Source: Fulvivirga maritima
Lineage (GTDB): Bacteria; Bacteroidota; Bacteroidia; Cytophagales; Cyclobacteriaceae
Assembly: GCF_021389955.1 (NCBI RefSeq)
Contig: NZ_CP089980.1
Span: forward strand, 4,397,001 to 4,461,000
DNA: 64,000 bases
Direction: 5' to 3'
Below, piece by piece: positions 27,746-36,604 of this stretch. Each line of letters opens with the position of its first letter. Within the stretch, counting starts at the first letter, position 1. The position numbers and the translations under genes are program-made. The notes under the pieces are model-generated. The model worked only from the letters and a program-made list of their open reading frames with translations, was not told the DNA's origin and ran no database searches.

Positions 27746-29357
27746 TTATACCTGTTCTACAGCAGGCGCCCCAGACATGATCTCATCATTCGCATATGAT
27801 TCATAGTTTCTGAAATTAGAAGCAAAGTTTTCTGCAAGGAGATGAGCTTTATCGTCATACTTAGCTTTGTCAGTCCAAGTATTACGTGGGTTAAGAAGCT
27901 CCTGTGGCACTCCTGGGCATTCGTTAGGGTAGTTGAGGCCGAAAGTAGGCAGCTCACTATACTCAACATTTTCCAGTTGGCCGTTTAGCGCAGCAGAAAT
28001 CATACTTCTAGTGTATTTCAGAGGTATTCTGTGTCCGGTACCGTAGGCTCCACCAGTCCAGCCAGTGTTGATAAGCCAAATGTTTACCTCGTGTTCTTTG
28101 ATTTTTTTCTCCTAGTAACTCGGCATATTTAGTAGGGTGTAATGGCATAAATGGCGCTCCAAAACAGGCACTAAATACACTGGTAGGCTCTGTAATACCT
28201 GCCTCTGTACCAGCCACTTTTGCTGTGTAACCAGAGATAAAGTGATACATTGCCTGGCTTACTGTAAGCTTACTGATAGGAGGGAACACTCCATAGGCAT
28301 CACAGGTAAGGAAGAAGATATTTTTCGGATGACTTCCTGTAGAAGGACAGCACGCACCAGAGATATAGTCAATTGGGTAAGACACACGAGTGTTTTCTGT
28401 TACTTCTTTGTTAGAAAAGTCTACAATGCTGGTTCCTGGTATGAAACGAGTATTTTCCAGCAATGAACCGAATTTAATGGCGTCATAAATTTGTGGTTCT
28501 GACTCTCTGGTAAGGTCGATCACCTTAGCATAGCAGCCTCCTTCAAAGTTAAAGACACCGTTTTCTGACCAGCCATGCTCGTCGTCACCGATCAGATGTC
28601 TGTCGGGGTCGGCAGAAAGAGTTGTTTTACCAGTTCCAGATAAACCGAAGAATATAGCTGTATCTCCTTCTTGGCCAATGTTGGCACTACAGTGCATAGA
28701 GAGTACATTTTGTTGATCTGGCAATAGGAAGTTAAGCACACTGAAGATACCTTTTTTAGATTCTCCGGTATAACCTGTACCACCTACTAATATGATTTTT
28801 CTGGTAAAGTTAATGATAGCGAAGTTTTCGGCTCTGGTGCCATCTTCAGCAGGGTTAGCCATGAATTCTGGCACCGCTACTATAGTGAAGTCTGGTTCAA
28901 AGTCTACTAGCTCTTCTTTTTCAGGTCTTATAAACATGTTGTAGCAGAAGAGGTTGTGCCATGCCTGAGTGTCAATAACCCTTACTTTCAATCGGAAATC
29001 TGGGTCTGCACCTGCATAGGCGTCTCTTACAAATAGTCTTTTATATGCTAAGCTGCTAACAACTTTATCAAATAGTTTATCAAATTTTTCAGCGTCGAAT
29101 GGGATGTTAATATTTCCCCACCATACTTTGTCACGGGTAATATCGTCTTCTACAATATATCGGTCTTTAGGAGATCGACCAGTAAATTTACCTGTGTCAC
29201 ACATTAGAGCCCCGGTGCTTGTTAATACACCTTCGTGATTGTTTATGGCTTCAGACACCAACTCGGCAGGAGTGAGATTCCATAAAACACCTTTTGCATT
29301 TGCTAGGCCTAGAGATTTGAGGCCTTTAAAGATTGATTCGAGATTAGAACGTTTCAT
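27746..29357 (-). pseudogene. pckA: ATP-dependent phosphoenolpyruvate carboxykinase, single frameshift
   Basis: PckA converts oxaloacetate and ATP to phosphoenolpyruvate for gluconeogenesis. Seen: [17 protein letters not shown] (N-terminal), [10 protein letters not shown], the kinase-1a loop [16 protein letters not shown], the metal site [23 protein letters not shown], and [16 protein letters not shown]. At the T-run 28102-28108 (seven, coding AAAAAAA) the frame breaks; with six As the expected [20 protein letters not shown] appears and runs to the stop at 27746 through MISAALNGQLENVEY. Joined length is about 537 residues, full length for the family. A homopolymer sequencing error is the simplest reading, since all conserved blocks are intact. 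A 227-bp gap upstream of it (29358-29584) holds a 7-bp hairpin CAGGTGA/TCACCTG. Confidence 0.88.
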
Positions 29358-29584
29358 CTGATTTAATGTTTAAAAGGTTAAGGACTTTTATCTGACATAA
29401 AAACGAAGAGTTTTAATGCTTATTTCTTCTTTTTTAGGTCTTTCTATTTATCTGTTTTTTTTCAGATTTTTCAGGTGATTTTCACCTGTTTTTGTTCCTT
29501 TTTTTGTTGGTATGAAGGTCGCAATTTAAAACTATTTCCAACATGACCTGTATTACTAAAATTAGTGATTAATGTCAGTTTTTA

Positions 29585-30841
29585 TTAGAATTTAAATTGA
29601 TACTGCAGCAGAAATAAGTTCTTTCTGGTAGTACTGTTGGTATGACCCTCATTACTTTCAAAAATAGGGCGACTTTGTAGCGCTAAAGTGAGTTTAGAGT
29701 GTTTCATATCAGGGTAATAATTAATACAAAAATCGTAGTTCACCACTTCATCATCCAGAATATCATAGTCTGCATATTGCATAGATATAGCTGGCTGTAT
29801 CATAGATTGTGTTAAGTGATAATTACAGGCTATCTGAGCGGTAAATATAGAGCCTGTTCCTGCAGCAGGGTAGGCATTACCACTACCGCTATAGCTGCCC
29901 ATTTCATTAGTGCCGGAACAAATATTATTTGGCGCAATATTTCGTATGAAATTTTCTCCTAAATCAGAGTTAATATAGCTGCCATAAAAAATAGCATCTA
30001 TTTTAGGAAGTAGCGGTGTCTGACAAAACACATCCAAGCCATGCATATTCATACTGTGAAACACTGTGTCTTGCTGCTCCAGGCTCCATGTGGCACTGGG
30101 CTGATACAGATGGCCTACTCCTATATTAAATATGTTTTTTCTGGAAGTATAATATTGAGGAGCGAAAGATGAACTTTGTTTCTCTTTATCCATAAACTGA
30201 TACTTAATATACCATGATGTTTGGTAGTCAGAGTATTGGCTGGAGAAAGTGGCCTGACCGCTTTTGGGAGTTACAGGGTTACTATCATTATAGGGTTTGG
30301 CTAATATAAGCCGGTAGTCTATTTTTCCTACTTGTCCGTAAGTAAAAAGGGAAGGTCTTCTCATCATATCATCATAAACATTAATAGCCGCAAGCGTGCT
30401 AAAATATATGTCTGAAGAAAGTTGGGAAGCTGTAGCCGGGGCGGTATATCTACTTAAGCCTACCCAGGCACTTTTGCCCACACCTACTTTAAGCCATGGC
30501 TTAAATTCATAGAAGCCGTAAGCGTCTAGTATTTTAAAGGTGTTCTCTTTTTTTGCCGTGTTAATATTGTTTTGTCCTCCTTGAAATACAAAACCAAAGT
30601 TATTGGTCAGTTTTCCCTGGACTTTAATTCTTAGGCGTCTTACAGAAAAATCTGTAACGCTAGACTGTGCTTCTTCTTTTACTAATGATCCCGGATTGAG
30701 ATCCGTATATCTGAGCCAAAACTGCCCAGAACCTGATATCTTCAAATATTGTTTTTGTGTGCTATCTAATGGAATAATGATTTGTGCTTTTGCTACAGTA
30801 GTAAAGCAAATCAATATAATAAGTGATGCAAAAAGTTTCAT
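29585..30841 (-). CDS. Outer-membrane porin, OprO/P-like (phosphate-selective porin superfamily)
   Basis: About 418 residues with a signal peptide (LIILICFTTVAKAQ). After it come alternating beta-strand patterns: LKISGSGQFWLRYTD, VRRLRIKVQGKLTNNFGFVF, KPWLKVGVGKSAWVG, ending in the aromatic C-terminal strand FLLQYQFKF typical of barrel proteins. It matches the OprO/P-like porins of Bacteroidota by feel; the ligand is not shown. It lies 70 bp downstream of the SLC13-type carrier on the same strand, so the two may move the same anion across the two membranes. An upstream ATG at 30865 exists, but 30841 gives the normal signal peptide. Confidence 0.72.
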   Translation of the reverse strand: MKLFASLIILICFTTVAKAQIIIPLDSTQKQYLKISGSGQFWLRYTDLNPGSLVKEEAQSSVTDFSVRRLRIKVQGKLTNNFGFVFQGGQNNINTAKKENTFKILDAYGFYEFKPWLKVGVGKSAWVGLSRYTAPATASQLSSDIYFSTLAAINVYDDMMRRPSLFTYGQVGKIDYRLILAKPYNDSNPVTPKSGQATFSSQYSDYQTSWYIKYQFMDKEKQSSSFAPQYYTSRKNIFNIGVGHLYQPSATWSLEQQDTVFHSMNMHGLDVFCQTPLLPKIDAIFYGSYINSDLGENFIRNIAPNNICSGTNEMGSYSGSGNAYPAAGTGSIFTAQIACNYHLTQSMIQPAISMQYADYDILDDEVVNYDFCINYYPDMKHSKLTLALQSRPIFESNEGHTNSTTRKNLFLLQYQFKF

Positions 30842-30911
30842 GACTGTAGGGGGTGAATTCCCCACCAGCCTTTAGAGCTGGTGAGGATAGTTAAAAATCA
30901 CACTCATGATT

Positions 30912-32402
30912 TTAAATTATACCGAGCGAGGTAGTGCAGTATAGCATCAGAAATACTAATGCTGTGCCTAACAGGCCCATAAATATTCCCATACCTGCCA
31001 GATGTTTAGTTTGTATCAGGCCAGTGCTAAATGCTAAAGCATTAGGAGGCGTACTGATAGGTAAAGACATGCTGAGAGAAATGGCCAGGGTTGTGGATAC
31101 TAGTAATACTTTTTCTCCACCATATGCTTCTAGTCCTGGTACGGTAGTGCCTATTACTGCTATAATGGGTATGAGCAGGTTGGCAGTAGCCGTATGTGAC
31201 ATGAAGTTCGCGATAAGCAGCCCCGTAATGGCAGCTAGCAAAAAGATGATAGCTAATGACATGTTTCCAAAAGGAATACTGTTTACTATCACCGCAGCAA
31301 GACCGGTTGCATCCAGAGCCAAGCCTAAGGCAATGCCTCCGGATACCAGCCATAGCACATCCCAACTGATGTTTTTTAGATCGTCTTTATTGATCACCTG
31401 AAGGCATAAAAACACCGCCACAGGAATAAGTGCTATAATATAAGAGTTCATACCATGAAGGAAATCCGTCAGCCAGAGGGCTACTGTAACAGCAAATGTA
31501 GAGTAGATGATGATAGAAGCTCTTTTATTTTGTTTTGTGGCTTTAAATTTAAGTTCGATTTTTTTTGTAGTAGGGGGGTATAAATAAAGTATAAGTAGCC
31601 ATCCGCATAACATGAGTAATAGTGCGAAGGGCACACACATGATCATCCATGTGCTAAAAGATATAGAATTATCACCGATTAGGTACTTCATGGCTATGGC
31701 ATTAGGCGGTGTGCCAATAGGTGTGCCTATGCCGCCTATGTTAGCTGCTAATGGTACGCTGAGTACAAAACCGATACGTCCTTTATCTTCTTTATCAAGG
31801 CAGGCCAGTACGGGTACCAGTATGGAGAGCATCATGGCGGTGGCGGCAGTGTTACTCATAAACATAGAGAATACTGCGGTGATGCTCATAATGCCTAGCA
31901 TAACCCATTTAGGCCGGCAGCCAAAAGGCTTGATGAATGTACGTGCCATGGCGCAGTCCAGGTTGTACTTGGAAGCGGCTATAGCCAGAAAGAATCCTCC
32001 TAGAAATAGTATTATAATAGGAGAGGCGAACGTGCCAATAATTTCTCTGTAGTTAAGTATGTTGCCAAACATGCTGGAATCCTTATTGAGAAATGCCAGA
32101 GCCAGGCCACTGTCTGATAGTAGTACCAGTTCAAGTAAAATTACCACTATAGAAGTGGCAAAAATAGGAACAGGCTCCATGATCCAGAAAATAGCAGCAA
32201 AGGTGAATATAAAGATAGCTCTGTGTTGTGTAACCGTGAGGTTATCCAGGGGAATCCAGGAAGAGGGCATAGCCCACACTAATAACGGAATGGCTATGCA
32301 CAATATCAGTTTTAGAGTTGTGGTGTGGGCTACAAAATTAAAGGCTAAATTATTGAATCTACGATGTAAAAAATCGAAAGATTGTCTAAAGTAAGCTTGC
32401 AT
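30912..32402 (-). CDS. SLC13/DASS-family sodium:anion (dicarboxylate or sulfate) symporter
   Basis: A 496-residue inner-membrane protein with about 11-12 hydrophobic segments in two inverted halves. Each half holds the family's SNT-like helix-hairpin motif: SMFMSNTAATAMMLSILVP and NFMSHTATANLLIPII, plus paired substrate loops GGIGTPIGTPPNAIA and LPISTPPNALAFSTG. These are diagnostic of the divalent anion:Na+ symporters (succinate, citrate, sulfate). The exact substrate is unknown. Downstream genes: the porin. Upstream: a UspA protein 19 bp away, same strand, so one operon of stress protein, carrier and porin is likely. Confidence 0.9.
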   Translation of the reverse strand: MQAYFRQSFDFLHRRFNNLAFNFVAHTTTLKLILCIAIPLLVWAMPSSWIPLDNLTVTQHRAIFIFTFAAIFWIMEPVPIFATSIVVILLELVLLSDSGLALAFLNKDSSMFGNILNYREIIGTFASPIIILFLGGFFLAIAASKYNLDCAMARTFIKPFGCRPKWVMLGIMSITAVFSMFMSNTAATAMMLSILVPVLACLDKEDKGRIGFVLSVPLAANIGGIGTPIGTPPNAIAMKYLIGDNSISFSTWMIMCVPFALLLMLCGWLLILYLYPPTTKKIELKFKATKQNKRASIIIYSTFAVTVALWLTDFLHGMNSYIIALIPVAVFLCLQVINKDDLKNISWDVLWLVSGGIALGLALDATGLAAVIVNSIPFGNMSLAIIFLLAAITGLLIANFMSHTATANLLIPIIAVIGTTVPGLEAYGGEKVLLVSTTLAISLSMSLPISTPPNALAFSTGLIQTKHLAGMGIFMGLLGTALVFLMLYCTTSLGII

Positions 32403-32421
32403 GATCGCATGATTTTATTCA

Positions 32422-33189
32422 CTAGCATAAAATAAGCATCGGTATCTTCGTATTTTCTGCAAGTTGATAAATCAGTTTGCCTTCAGAGTTTGATTTGTTT
32501 CTTCCATGGTCCCTAGACAGCGTAATCAGTAAATCTATTTTCTGCTCTACCACATAGTTATTTATGGCATTCTCCATATCCTTATCGTTTATGGCTACGT
32601 ATTCATGCTCTATATTTTCCAGGTAGTATTCCAGTATGTTTTCAGAGTTGTCTATCAATACAGGTTCTTTTTCTCTGTTTACATGAAATACATATAGCTT
32701 AGAAGAGAATTTCAGCGCTAGTTGCATTACATCTTTAAGTACCTGAGATACTCTTATTTCTTTAAAGTCATTGCCATAAGCAATACGTTTTAATCTATAA
32801 TCAGTGTAGAAGTCAGGCACCGCTATAATAGGGCAATCAAGGTCTTTCATTAGTCCGCTGGCAATAGATATACTATCTTTTCTATTCTCTGATTTAAGGC
32901 CCATTATAACAAGGCTAGAGCGGTGTTCATCAGCAGCTCGGAGTAACTCATCAGCAGGGTTGCCTAAATATATATGAAATTCATAATGAGGCAGGCCTGT
33001 AAGTGTTTCTTCACGGAAGGTATTAAACTTATTTTCTATTTCTGCTTGAGAGAAATCAGTCTTATCAGTTACATGAACAATCACCAGATTTACAGATTCC
33101 TTATCAAAAATATAACTGGCGTATCTAACTGCATTTTTACTAGCATCAGTAAAGTCAATTGGGATGAGAATGCTTTTTAGATTTTTCAT
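32422..33189 (-). CDS. Universal stress protein, tandem UspA domains
   Basis: About 255 residues with two UspA folds. First domain: KSILIPIDFTDASKNAVRYA at the start and LVIMGLKSENRKDS, close to the ATP-binding GxxGxxx(S/T) region though not exact. Second domain from about residue 130 is more divergent (RIAYGNDFKEIRVSQVLKDV, DLLITLSRDHGRN). Such proteins bind ATP or dimerise under starvation or redox stress. The ATG at 33189 was chosen over 33231 because the domain starts straight after it. It is divergent from the tonB gene across a 232-bp gap that carries four TCATGA motifs. Confidence 0.85.
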   Translation of the reverse strand: MKNLKSILIPIDFTDASKNAVRYASYIFDKESVNLVIVHVTDKTDFSQAEIENKFNTFREETLTGLPHYEFHIYLGNPADELLRAADEHRSSLVIMGLKSENRKDSISIASGLMKDLDCPIIAVPDFYTDYRLKRIAYGNDFKEIRVSQVLKDVMQLALKFSSKLYVFHVNREKEPVLIDNSENILEYYLENIEHEYVAINDKDMENAINNYVVEQKIDLLITLSRDHGRNKSNSEGKLIYQLAENTKIPMLILC

Positions 33190-33303
33190 TTTTGGTTTGT
33201 ATTTAGGTGAAAAATGTAAGGGAGGCACCATTTCTTCCCTTAATCTTATGTATGCAAGGTACTTTTTAAAGTATAGGAATTGAATGATTACAGCACGAGG
33301 AAT

Positions 33304-33365
33304 TCATGACTTTTGTCACTTATTTCTTTCATGAAGATCATGATTTATTCAACCCTAGGTCATGA
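33304..33365. promoter_or_regulatory. Cluster of four TCATGA palindromes and a CRP/FNR-like site
   Basis: TCATGA occurs at 33304, 33329, 33338 and 33360, four times in 62 bp. The first one overlaps TGACTTTTGTCA (33307-33318), a palindrome of the form TGAC-N4-GTCA, close to the TTGAC-N4-GTCAA site of FNR/FixK-type regulators. The cluster lies between the divergent uspA and tonB genes and 2.1 kb from the 3' end of a CRP-type response regulator gene. Binding is inference. Confidence 0.4.
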
Positions 33366-33421
33366 ATAAGTGCCAAAATAAAAGAGACCTTTAGGTATGA
33401 TTTCAATAAAACATTACTACC

Positions 33422-34231
33422 ATGTTACTCGCAGATAAAACCTATGAACACACTATTGATAAGTATACAGAAGATACTTTAAATAAAGTAGAAGCCGATG
33501 CTCGTCAGGCTCAAATGATAGCTGATCTGATGGCTATTAAAAAGAACAAAGACGTAAAAATGAAATCTCAAAGAATTTTGTTTTTCAGCATTGGTTTATT
33601 GGTAAGTATGTCCTTCGTAGTAGGTCTTTTTGAATGGAAGTCCTATGATAGCGGTGAACAATTAGCCGTAGCACATGTAGATGCTCCTGTAGATGAACTC
33701 TTAGAGATACCTCCTACTGAGCAAGCTCCTCCTCCTCCTCCAAAACAAGTGCTTCAGCAACCTAATATAGTAGAGGTGCCTGCAGAGGAAGAAATAGAAG
33801 AGGAAATAGACCTGGATTTTGATATTGACATCACCACTGAAGAAGCGATTGAGCAAATAGACTTTGATAATACCCAGCTTGCTCAGCCTGAGGAAGAAAA
33901 GGTAGAAGAGGTGTTTACCATAGTAGAAACCAGACCTGAACCTAAAATGGGTATGACTGATTTCATGAAGTTTCTCTATGAAAATATAAGATACCCTAAA
34001 GGAGCCTTAGATGCCCAGATACAAGGTAAAGTGTTTGTTCAGTTTATAGTTAATTCAGACGGTACATTGAGCGATTTTGAAGTGCTTAAAGGAATAGGTA
34101 AAGGATGTGACGAAGAGGCTGTGAGAGTGCTTAAAACTGCTGCTCCCTGGAACCCAGGTAAGCAAAGAGGTAGACCTGTAAAAGTGAAAATGGTTCTTCC
34201 TATCAATTTTGTATATAAAGAAAGAAAGTAA
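33422..34231 (+). CDS. Energy transducer TonB
   Basis: A 269-residue inner-membrane protein that passes proton-motive force to outer-membrane receptors. Seen: an acidic/basic cytoplasmic N-terminus of about 50 residues, membrane helix (RILFFSIGLLVSMSFVVGLFEWKSYD), a Pro- and Glu-rich periplasmic linker (PPTEQAPPPPPKQVLQQP), and the C-terminal TonB domain (FLYENIRYPKGALDAQIQGK, VFVQFIVNSDG, PVKVKMVLPINFVYK). The N-terminal extension before the helix is longer than in most Bacteroidota TonBs; a start at the Met just before the helix (33560) cannot be excluded. The following gene is 14 bp away. Confidence 0.9.
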   Translation: MLLADKTYEHTIDKYTEDTLNKVEADARQAQMIADLMAIKKNKDVKMKSQRILFFSIGLLVSMSFVVGLFEWKSYDSGEQLAVAHVDAPVDELLEIPPTEQAPPPPPKQVLQQPNIVEVPAEEEIEEEIDLDFDIDITTEEAIEQIDFDNTQLAQPEEEKVEEVFTIVETRPEPKMGMTDFMKFLYENIRYPKGALDAQIQGKVFVQFIVNSDGTLSDFEVLKGIGKGCDEEAVRVLKTAAPWNPGKQRGRPVKVKMVLPINFVYKERK

Positions 34232-34245
34232 TAAACCCAGAAACC

Positions 34246-34806
34246 ATGAAAGCGGTAAACAACATACTTAGACATTTGGAACACTTCGAAGTAGAAAAGG
34301 GATACTTTACTGGAGATAAAGTGAAAGACAAATATTTCAAGATGCATACCAGCAATAATGAAATTCCTGAAGTGATTTTGAAAATTAGTGCTATTGAAAC
34401 TGAAGAGCTTAGAGAAATAGTACCCGATTTAAGGAAATTATCTTCCTTCATAGTGAAGTCTAAAATAGATCAGGACCTTAAAAATGGAGATCCTAAAGTA
34501 GTAAATAAGTTAATGTCATTTTATGAAGGTAAAGAAAAAGTAGCTTTCATGACCTTTTGCAGTACTTACTGCTGCTGGCATAACAAAGATGATTATCCTG
34601 TTTTTAATATAGAAGCAATCAGGATTTTGGGTAAATATTTTAAAAGAAGTTTTGCTGAATATCTGGGAGATTACTCTCTTTTTCAAGAAGATATGAAAAG
34701 CCTTAAAGAGCAGCTGGGTTTAGATTCTTTGAATTTTCAGGAGCTGGAAAAATTCTTCTGGTTGTTCTCTCAAGATCTGGAAGAAGCTAAGGTAAAATCA
34801 GCATGA
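34246..34806 (+). CDS. Hypothetical cytoplasmic protein
   Basis: A 186-residue, soluble, mostly helical protein with no signal peptide. The most distinctive block is AFMTFCSTYCCWHNKDDYPVF (three Cys, a Trp-His pair), preceded by a charged helix region and followed by another (EQLGLDSLNFQELEKFFWLF). I do not recognise the family. The WHN-D-YP-Y/F pattern recalls helix-hairpin-helix glycosylase-like cores, but that is weak. It starts 14 bp after tonB and probably shares its transcript. Confidence 0.65.
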   Translation: MKAVNNILRHLEHFEVEKGYFTGDKVKDKYFKMHTSNNEIPEVILKISAIETEELREIVPDLRKLSSFIVKSKIDQDLKNGDPKVVNKLMSFYEGKEKVAFMTFCSTYCCWHNKDDYPVFNIEAIRILGKYFKRSFAEYLGDYSLFQEDMKSLKEQLGLDSLNFQELEKFFWLFSQDLEEAKVKSA

Positions 34807-34820
34807 AAAGGGTTTGTTAC

Positions 34821-35402
34821 TTATTTCATAACAACATGTAGTCTAAGGTTAATGGAAATTATTTCATTAACCTTTACTATTCCCATCATTGCAGTAGGAG
34901 GGTCTATCCCGAAATCTTTCATATTAAAATCTGCATTTAAATAAATTCTATACTCATCTTCAGAAATTTGCTTCACTTTATATTTTAGCAAATACTTATT
35001 AGCCTTTCCGGCAATATTAATCAGAGATTCGGCTATAGGCTCGCAGTCGCCAGATTTGAGTCCTTCCAGGGTGAGTAATTCAAACTTTATTTTAGGATAT
35101 TTATCAGCCTTGAGTGCATTTTTAAGGTCATGAGTCATCTTGGCATTTTGGCAGTCAAAATTACTCACCGCCAAGTGAAAGCCTGTATTTTCAAATACTA
35201 GTTGATCTTCATCCTGGCTATAGCATACATTGAGCTGATAATTGGAAAAAGCATCTTCCATTACGCAGCTAAATGAGTTTACGTTTGAGGTGCCAGAAAG
35301 TGAGAAATGACTTTCTGGTTCTATGGTTACTTGTTGAATGGTTTGGGCTTTGGCAAAAAAAGGTACCAAAGCCAAACCCATGGCAAAGCTCTTTAATTTC
35401 AT
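34821..35402 (-). CDS. YceI-like lipocalin-fold periplasmic protein
   Basis: A 193-residue protein with a signal peptide (FAMGLALVPFFAKAQ). The YceI/polyisoprenoid-binding fold is suggested by FSLSGTSNVNSFSCVM, NFDCQNAKMTHDLKNALKAD, YPKIKFELLTLE and NADFNMKDFGIDPPTAMMGI, where the last block (MKDFGIxPPTAMMG) is strongly typical. Family members bind isoprenoids or amphiphiles and often sit near stress or respiration genes. Two Cys flank the central part and may form a disulfide. A long palindrome lies 32 bp upstream of its start. Confidence 0.85.
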   Translation of the reverse strand: MKLKSFAMGLALVPFFAKAQTIQQVTIEPESHFSLSGTSNVNSFSCVMEDAFSNYQLNVCYSQDEDQLVFENTGFHLAVSNFDCQNAKMTHDLKNALKADKYPKIKFELLTLEGLKSGDCEPIAESLINIAGKANKYLLKYKVKQISEDEYRIYLNADFNMKDFGIDPPTAMMGIVKVNEIISINLRLHVVMK

Positions 35403-35433
35403 GGTATTTCGAATTTAAGGCAATGTAAAAAAG

Positions 35434-35460
35434 GTCATTTGTGATAAAATCTCAAATGAC
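35434..35460. promoter_or_regulatory. 27-bp near-perfect palindrome upstream of the YceI gene
   Basis: Arms GTCATTTG (35434-35441) and CAAATGAC (35453-35460) match perfectly; continuing inward, GAT and ATC also pair around AAA, with one T-T mismatch. The core TTGTGAT-AAA-ATCTCAA resembles a CRP/FNR-type operator. It lies between the 3' end of the CRP-type response regulator gene and the YceI start. There is no T-run, so a terminator is less likely. Confidence 0.4.
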
Positions 35461-35503
35461 AACCATCAGTAGTAGCTTTGATTACTGTCAGAGTATATGA
35501 TCT

Positions 35504-36577
35504 CTATCTGGCAAAGTGCCATTTTTGGATCTGTGCCAGCTTATCTCTTTCCTTTATTACTATTTTACCAGAGCGTGTCTCTACTATGTCTTCATCTTTA
35601 AGGTCCGAAATAACACGGATTACTGATTCTGTGGCAGTACCCACCATATTAGCCAAATCATCTCTGGAAACGGATAGCTCAAAATCAGCTTTTTGATCAG
35701 GATTAAACTTTTCGCTTATAGTAAGCAAAGCTTCAGCCGTACGCTGCCTCACAGAATTATAAGCAAGATTAAGGAGCTTTTGTTCCTTTTCTGATACTTT
35801 ATTAGAGAGCATTTCTATGAATTTTCTGGATACTTCTCTATTGCTGTATACAAGATCAAAAAACTCTTCTTTAGGGATCTGAATGATCTCAGATTCCTCC
35901 ATGGTTTCAGCGCTATCAGGGTGTTCTATGTTTTCTAATAGTGCCTCGTAGCCGAAAAAGTCGCCGGAAGTATAAATGCTGGTAATCAGCTCTTTGCCAT
36001 CTTCATTAGTGCGGATGCTTTTTACTTTACCACTAGCTACAAAGTATACATAGTTAGCATACTCGCCTTCGCGATAAATGTCATGTTTTTTCTTATAGTG
36101 ACGTGGCTTTTTGTTTTCATGTAAGTGACTCAGATCATGAAAATCTTTTACGTCTTTAATGAACTGGTTCAGGCCATCAGCATTGCTGTTATATTCCTTT
36201 TTAAGGGCCTCTGTTTTCTTGAGCCTTATCTGTATGGCATCTAGCAGTTCTGTGTCTTCAAACGGTTTGGTTAGGTAGTCATCTGCTCCCAGATTCATAC
36301 CTTTTCTTATATCTGTTTTTTCAGCCTTGGCTGTAAGAAAAATGAAAGGGATATTAGCGGTTTGCTCTTTTTTAGCCAGAATGTGTAGCACTCCGTAACC
36401 GTCTAATTCCGGCATCATAATATCGCAGATAATCAAGTCAGGATGTTGGTCTACAGCTATCTGCACGCCTTCCTTTCCGTTAGCGGCTTCAAGAGGTTCG
36501 TAGCCATCGAGCTCTAATATCTCTGCGATGTTTTCTCTTATTTCATTATTGTCTTCAATAATCAGAATTTTTCTCAT
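35504..36577 (-). CDS. Response regulator with receiver, cyclic-nucleotide-binding and CRP-type HTH domains
   Basis: A 357-residue fusion. Residues 1-120: receiver (ILIIEDNNEIRENIAEILE, phospho-Asp in PDLIICDIMMPELDGYG, FIFLTAKAEK, Lys in DDYLTKPF). Residues about 150-265: cNMP-binding beta-roll (KKHDIYREGEYANYVYFVASGKVK, SGDFFGYEALLEN). C-terminus: CRP winged HTH (VSRDDLANMVGTATESVIRVISDLKDEDIV). Fusing a receiver to a CRP body suggests that phosphorylation gates a CRP-like regulator. It is 27 bp downstream of the PAS histidine kinase gene, its likely partner. Targets may include the adjacent usp, YceI and tonB genes (inference from nearby palindromes). Confidence 0.92.
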   Translation of the reverse strand: MRKILIIEDNNEIRENIAEILELDGYEPLEAANGKEGVQIAVDQHPDLIICDIMMPELDGYGVLHILAKKEQTANIPFIFLTAKAEKTDIRKGMNLGADDYLTKPFEDTELLDAIQIRLKKTEALKKEYNSNADGLNQFIKDVKDFHDLSHLHENKKPRHYKKKHDIYREGEYANYVYFVASGKVKSIRTNEDGKELITSIYTSGDFFGYEALLENIEHPDSAETMEESEIIQIPKEEFFDLVYSNREVSRKFIEMLSNKVSEKEQKLLNLAYNSVRQRTAEALLTISEKFNPDQKADFELSVSRDDLANMVGTATESVIRVISDLKDEDIVETRSGKIVIKERDKLAQIQKWHFAR

Positions 36578-36604
36578 AGTTCAGGGTTGGTCAGACTCTC
36601 TTAT

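Noticed and set aside
29471-29495. A terminator for the porin gene (CAGGTGA-TTT-TCACCTG)
   Set aside because: On the porin's strand the hairpin is followed by A-rich, not T-rich, sequence; it is noted only as a hairpin.
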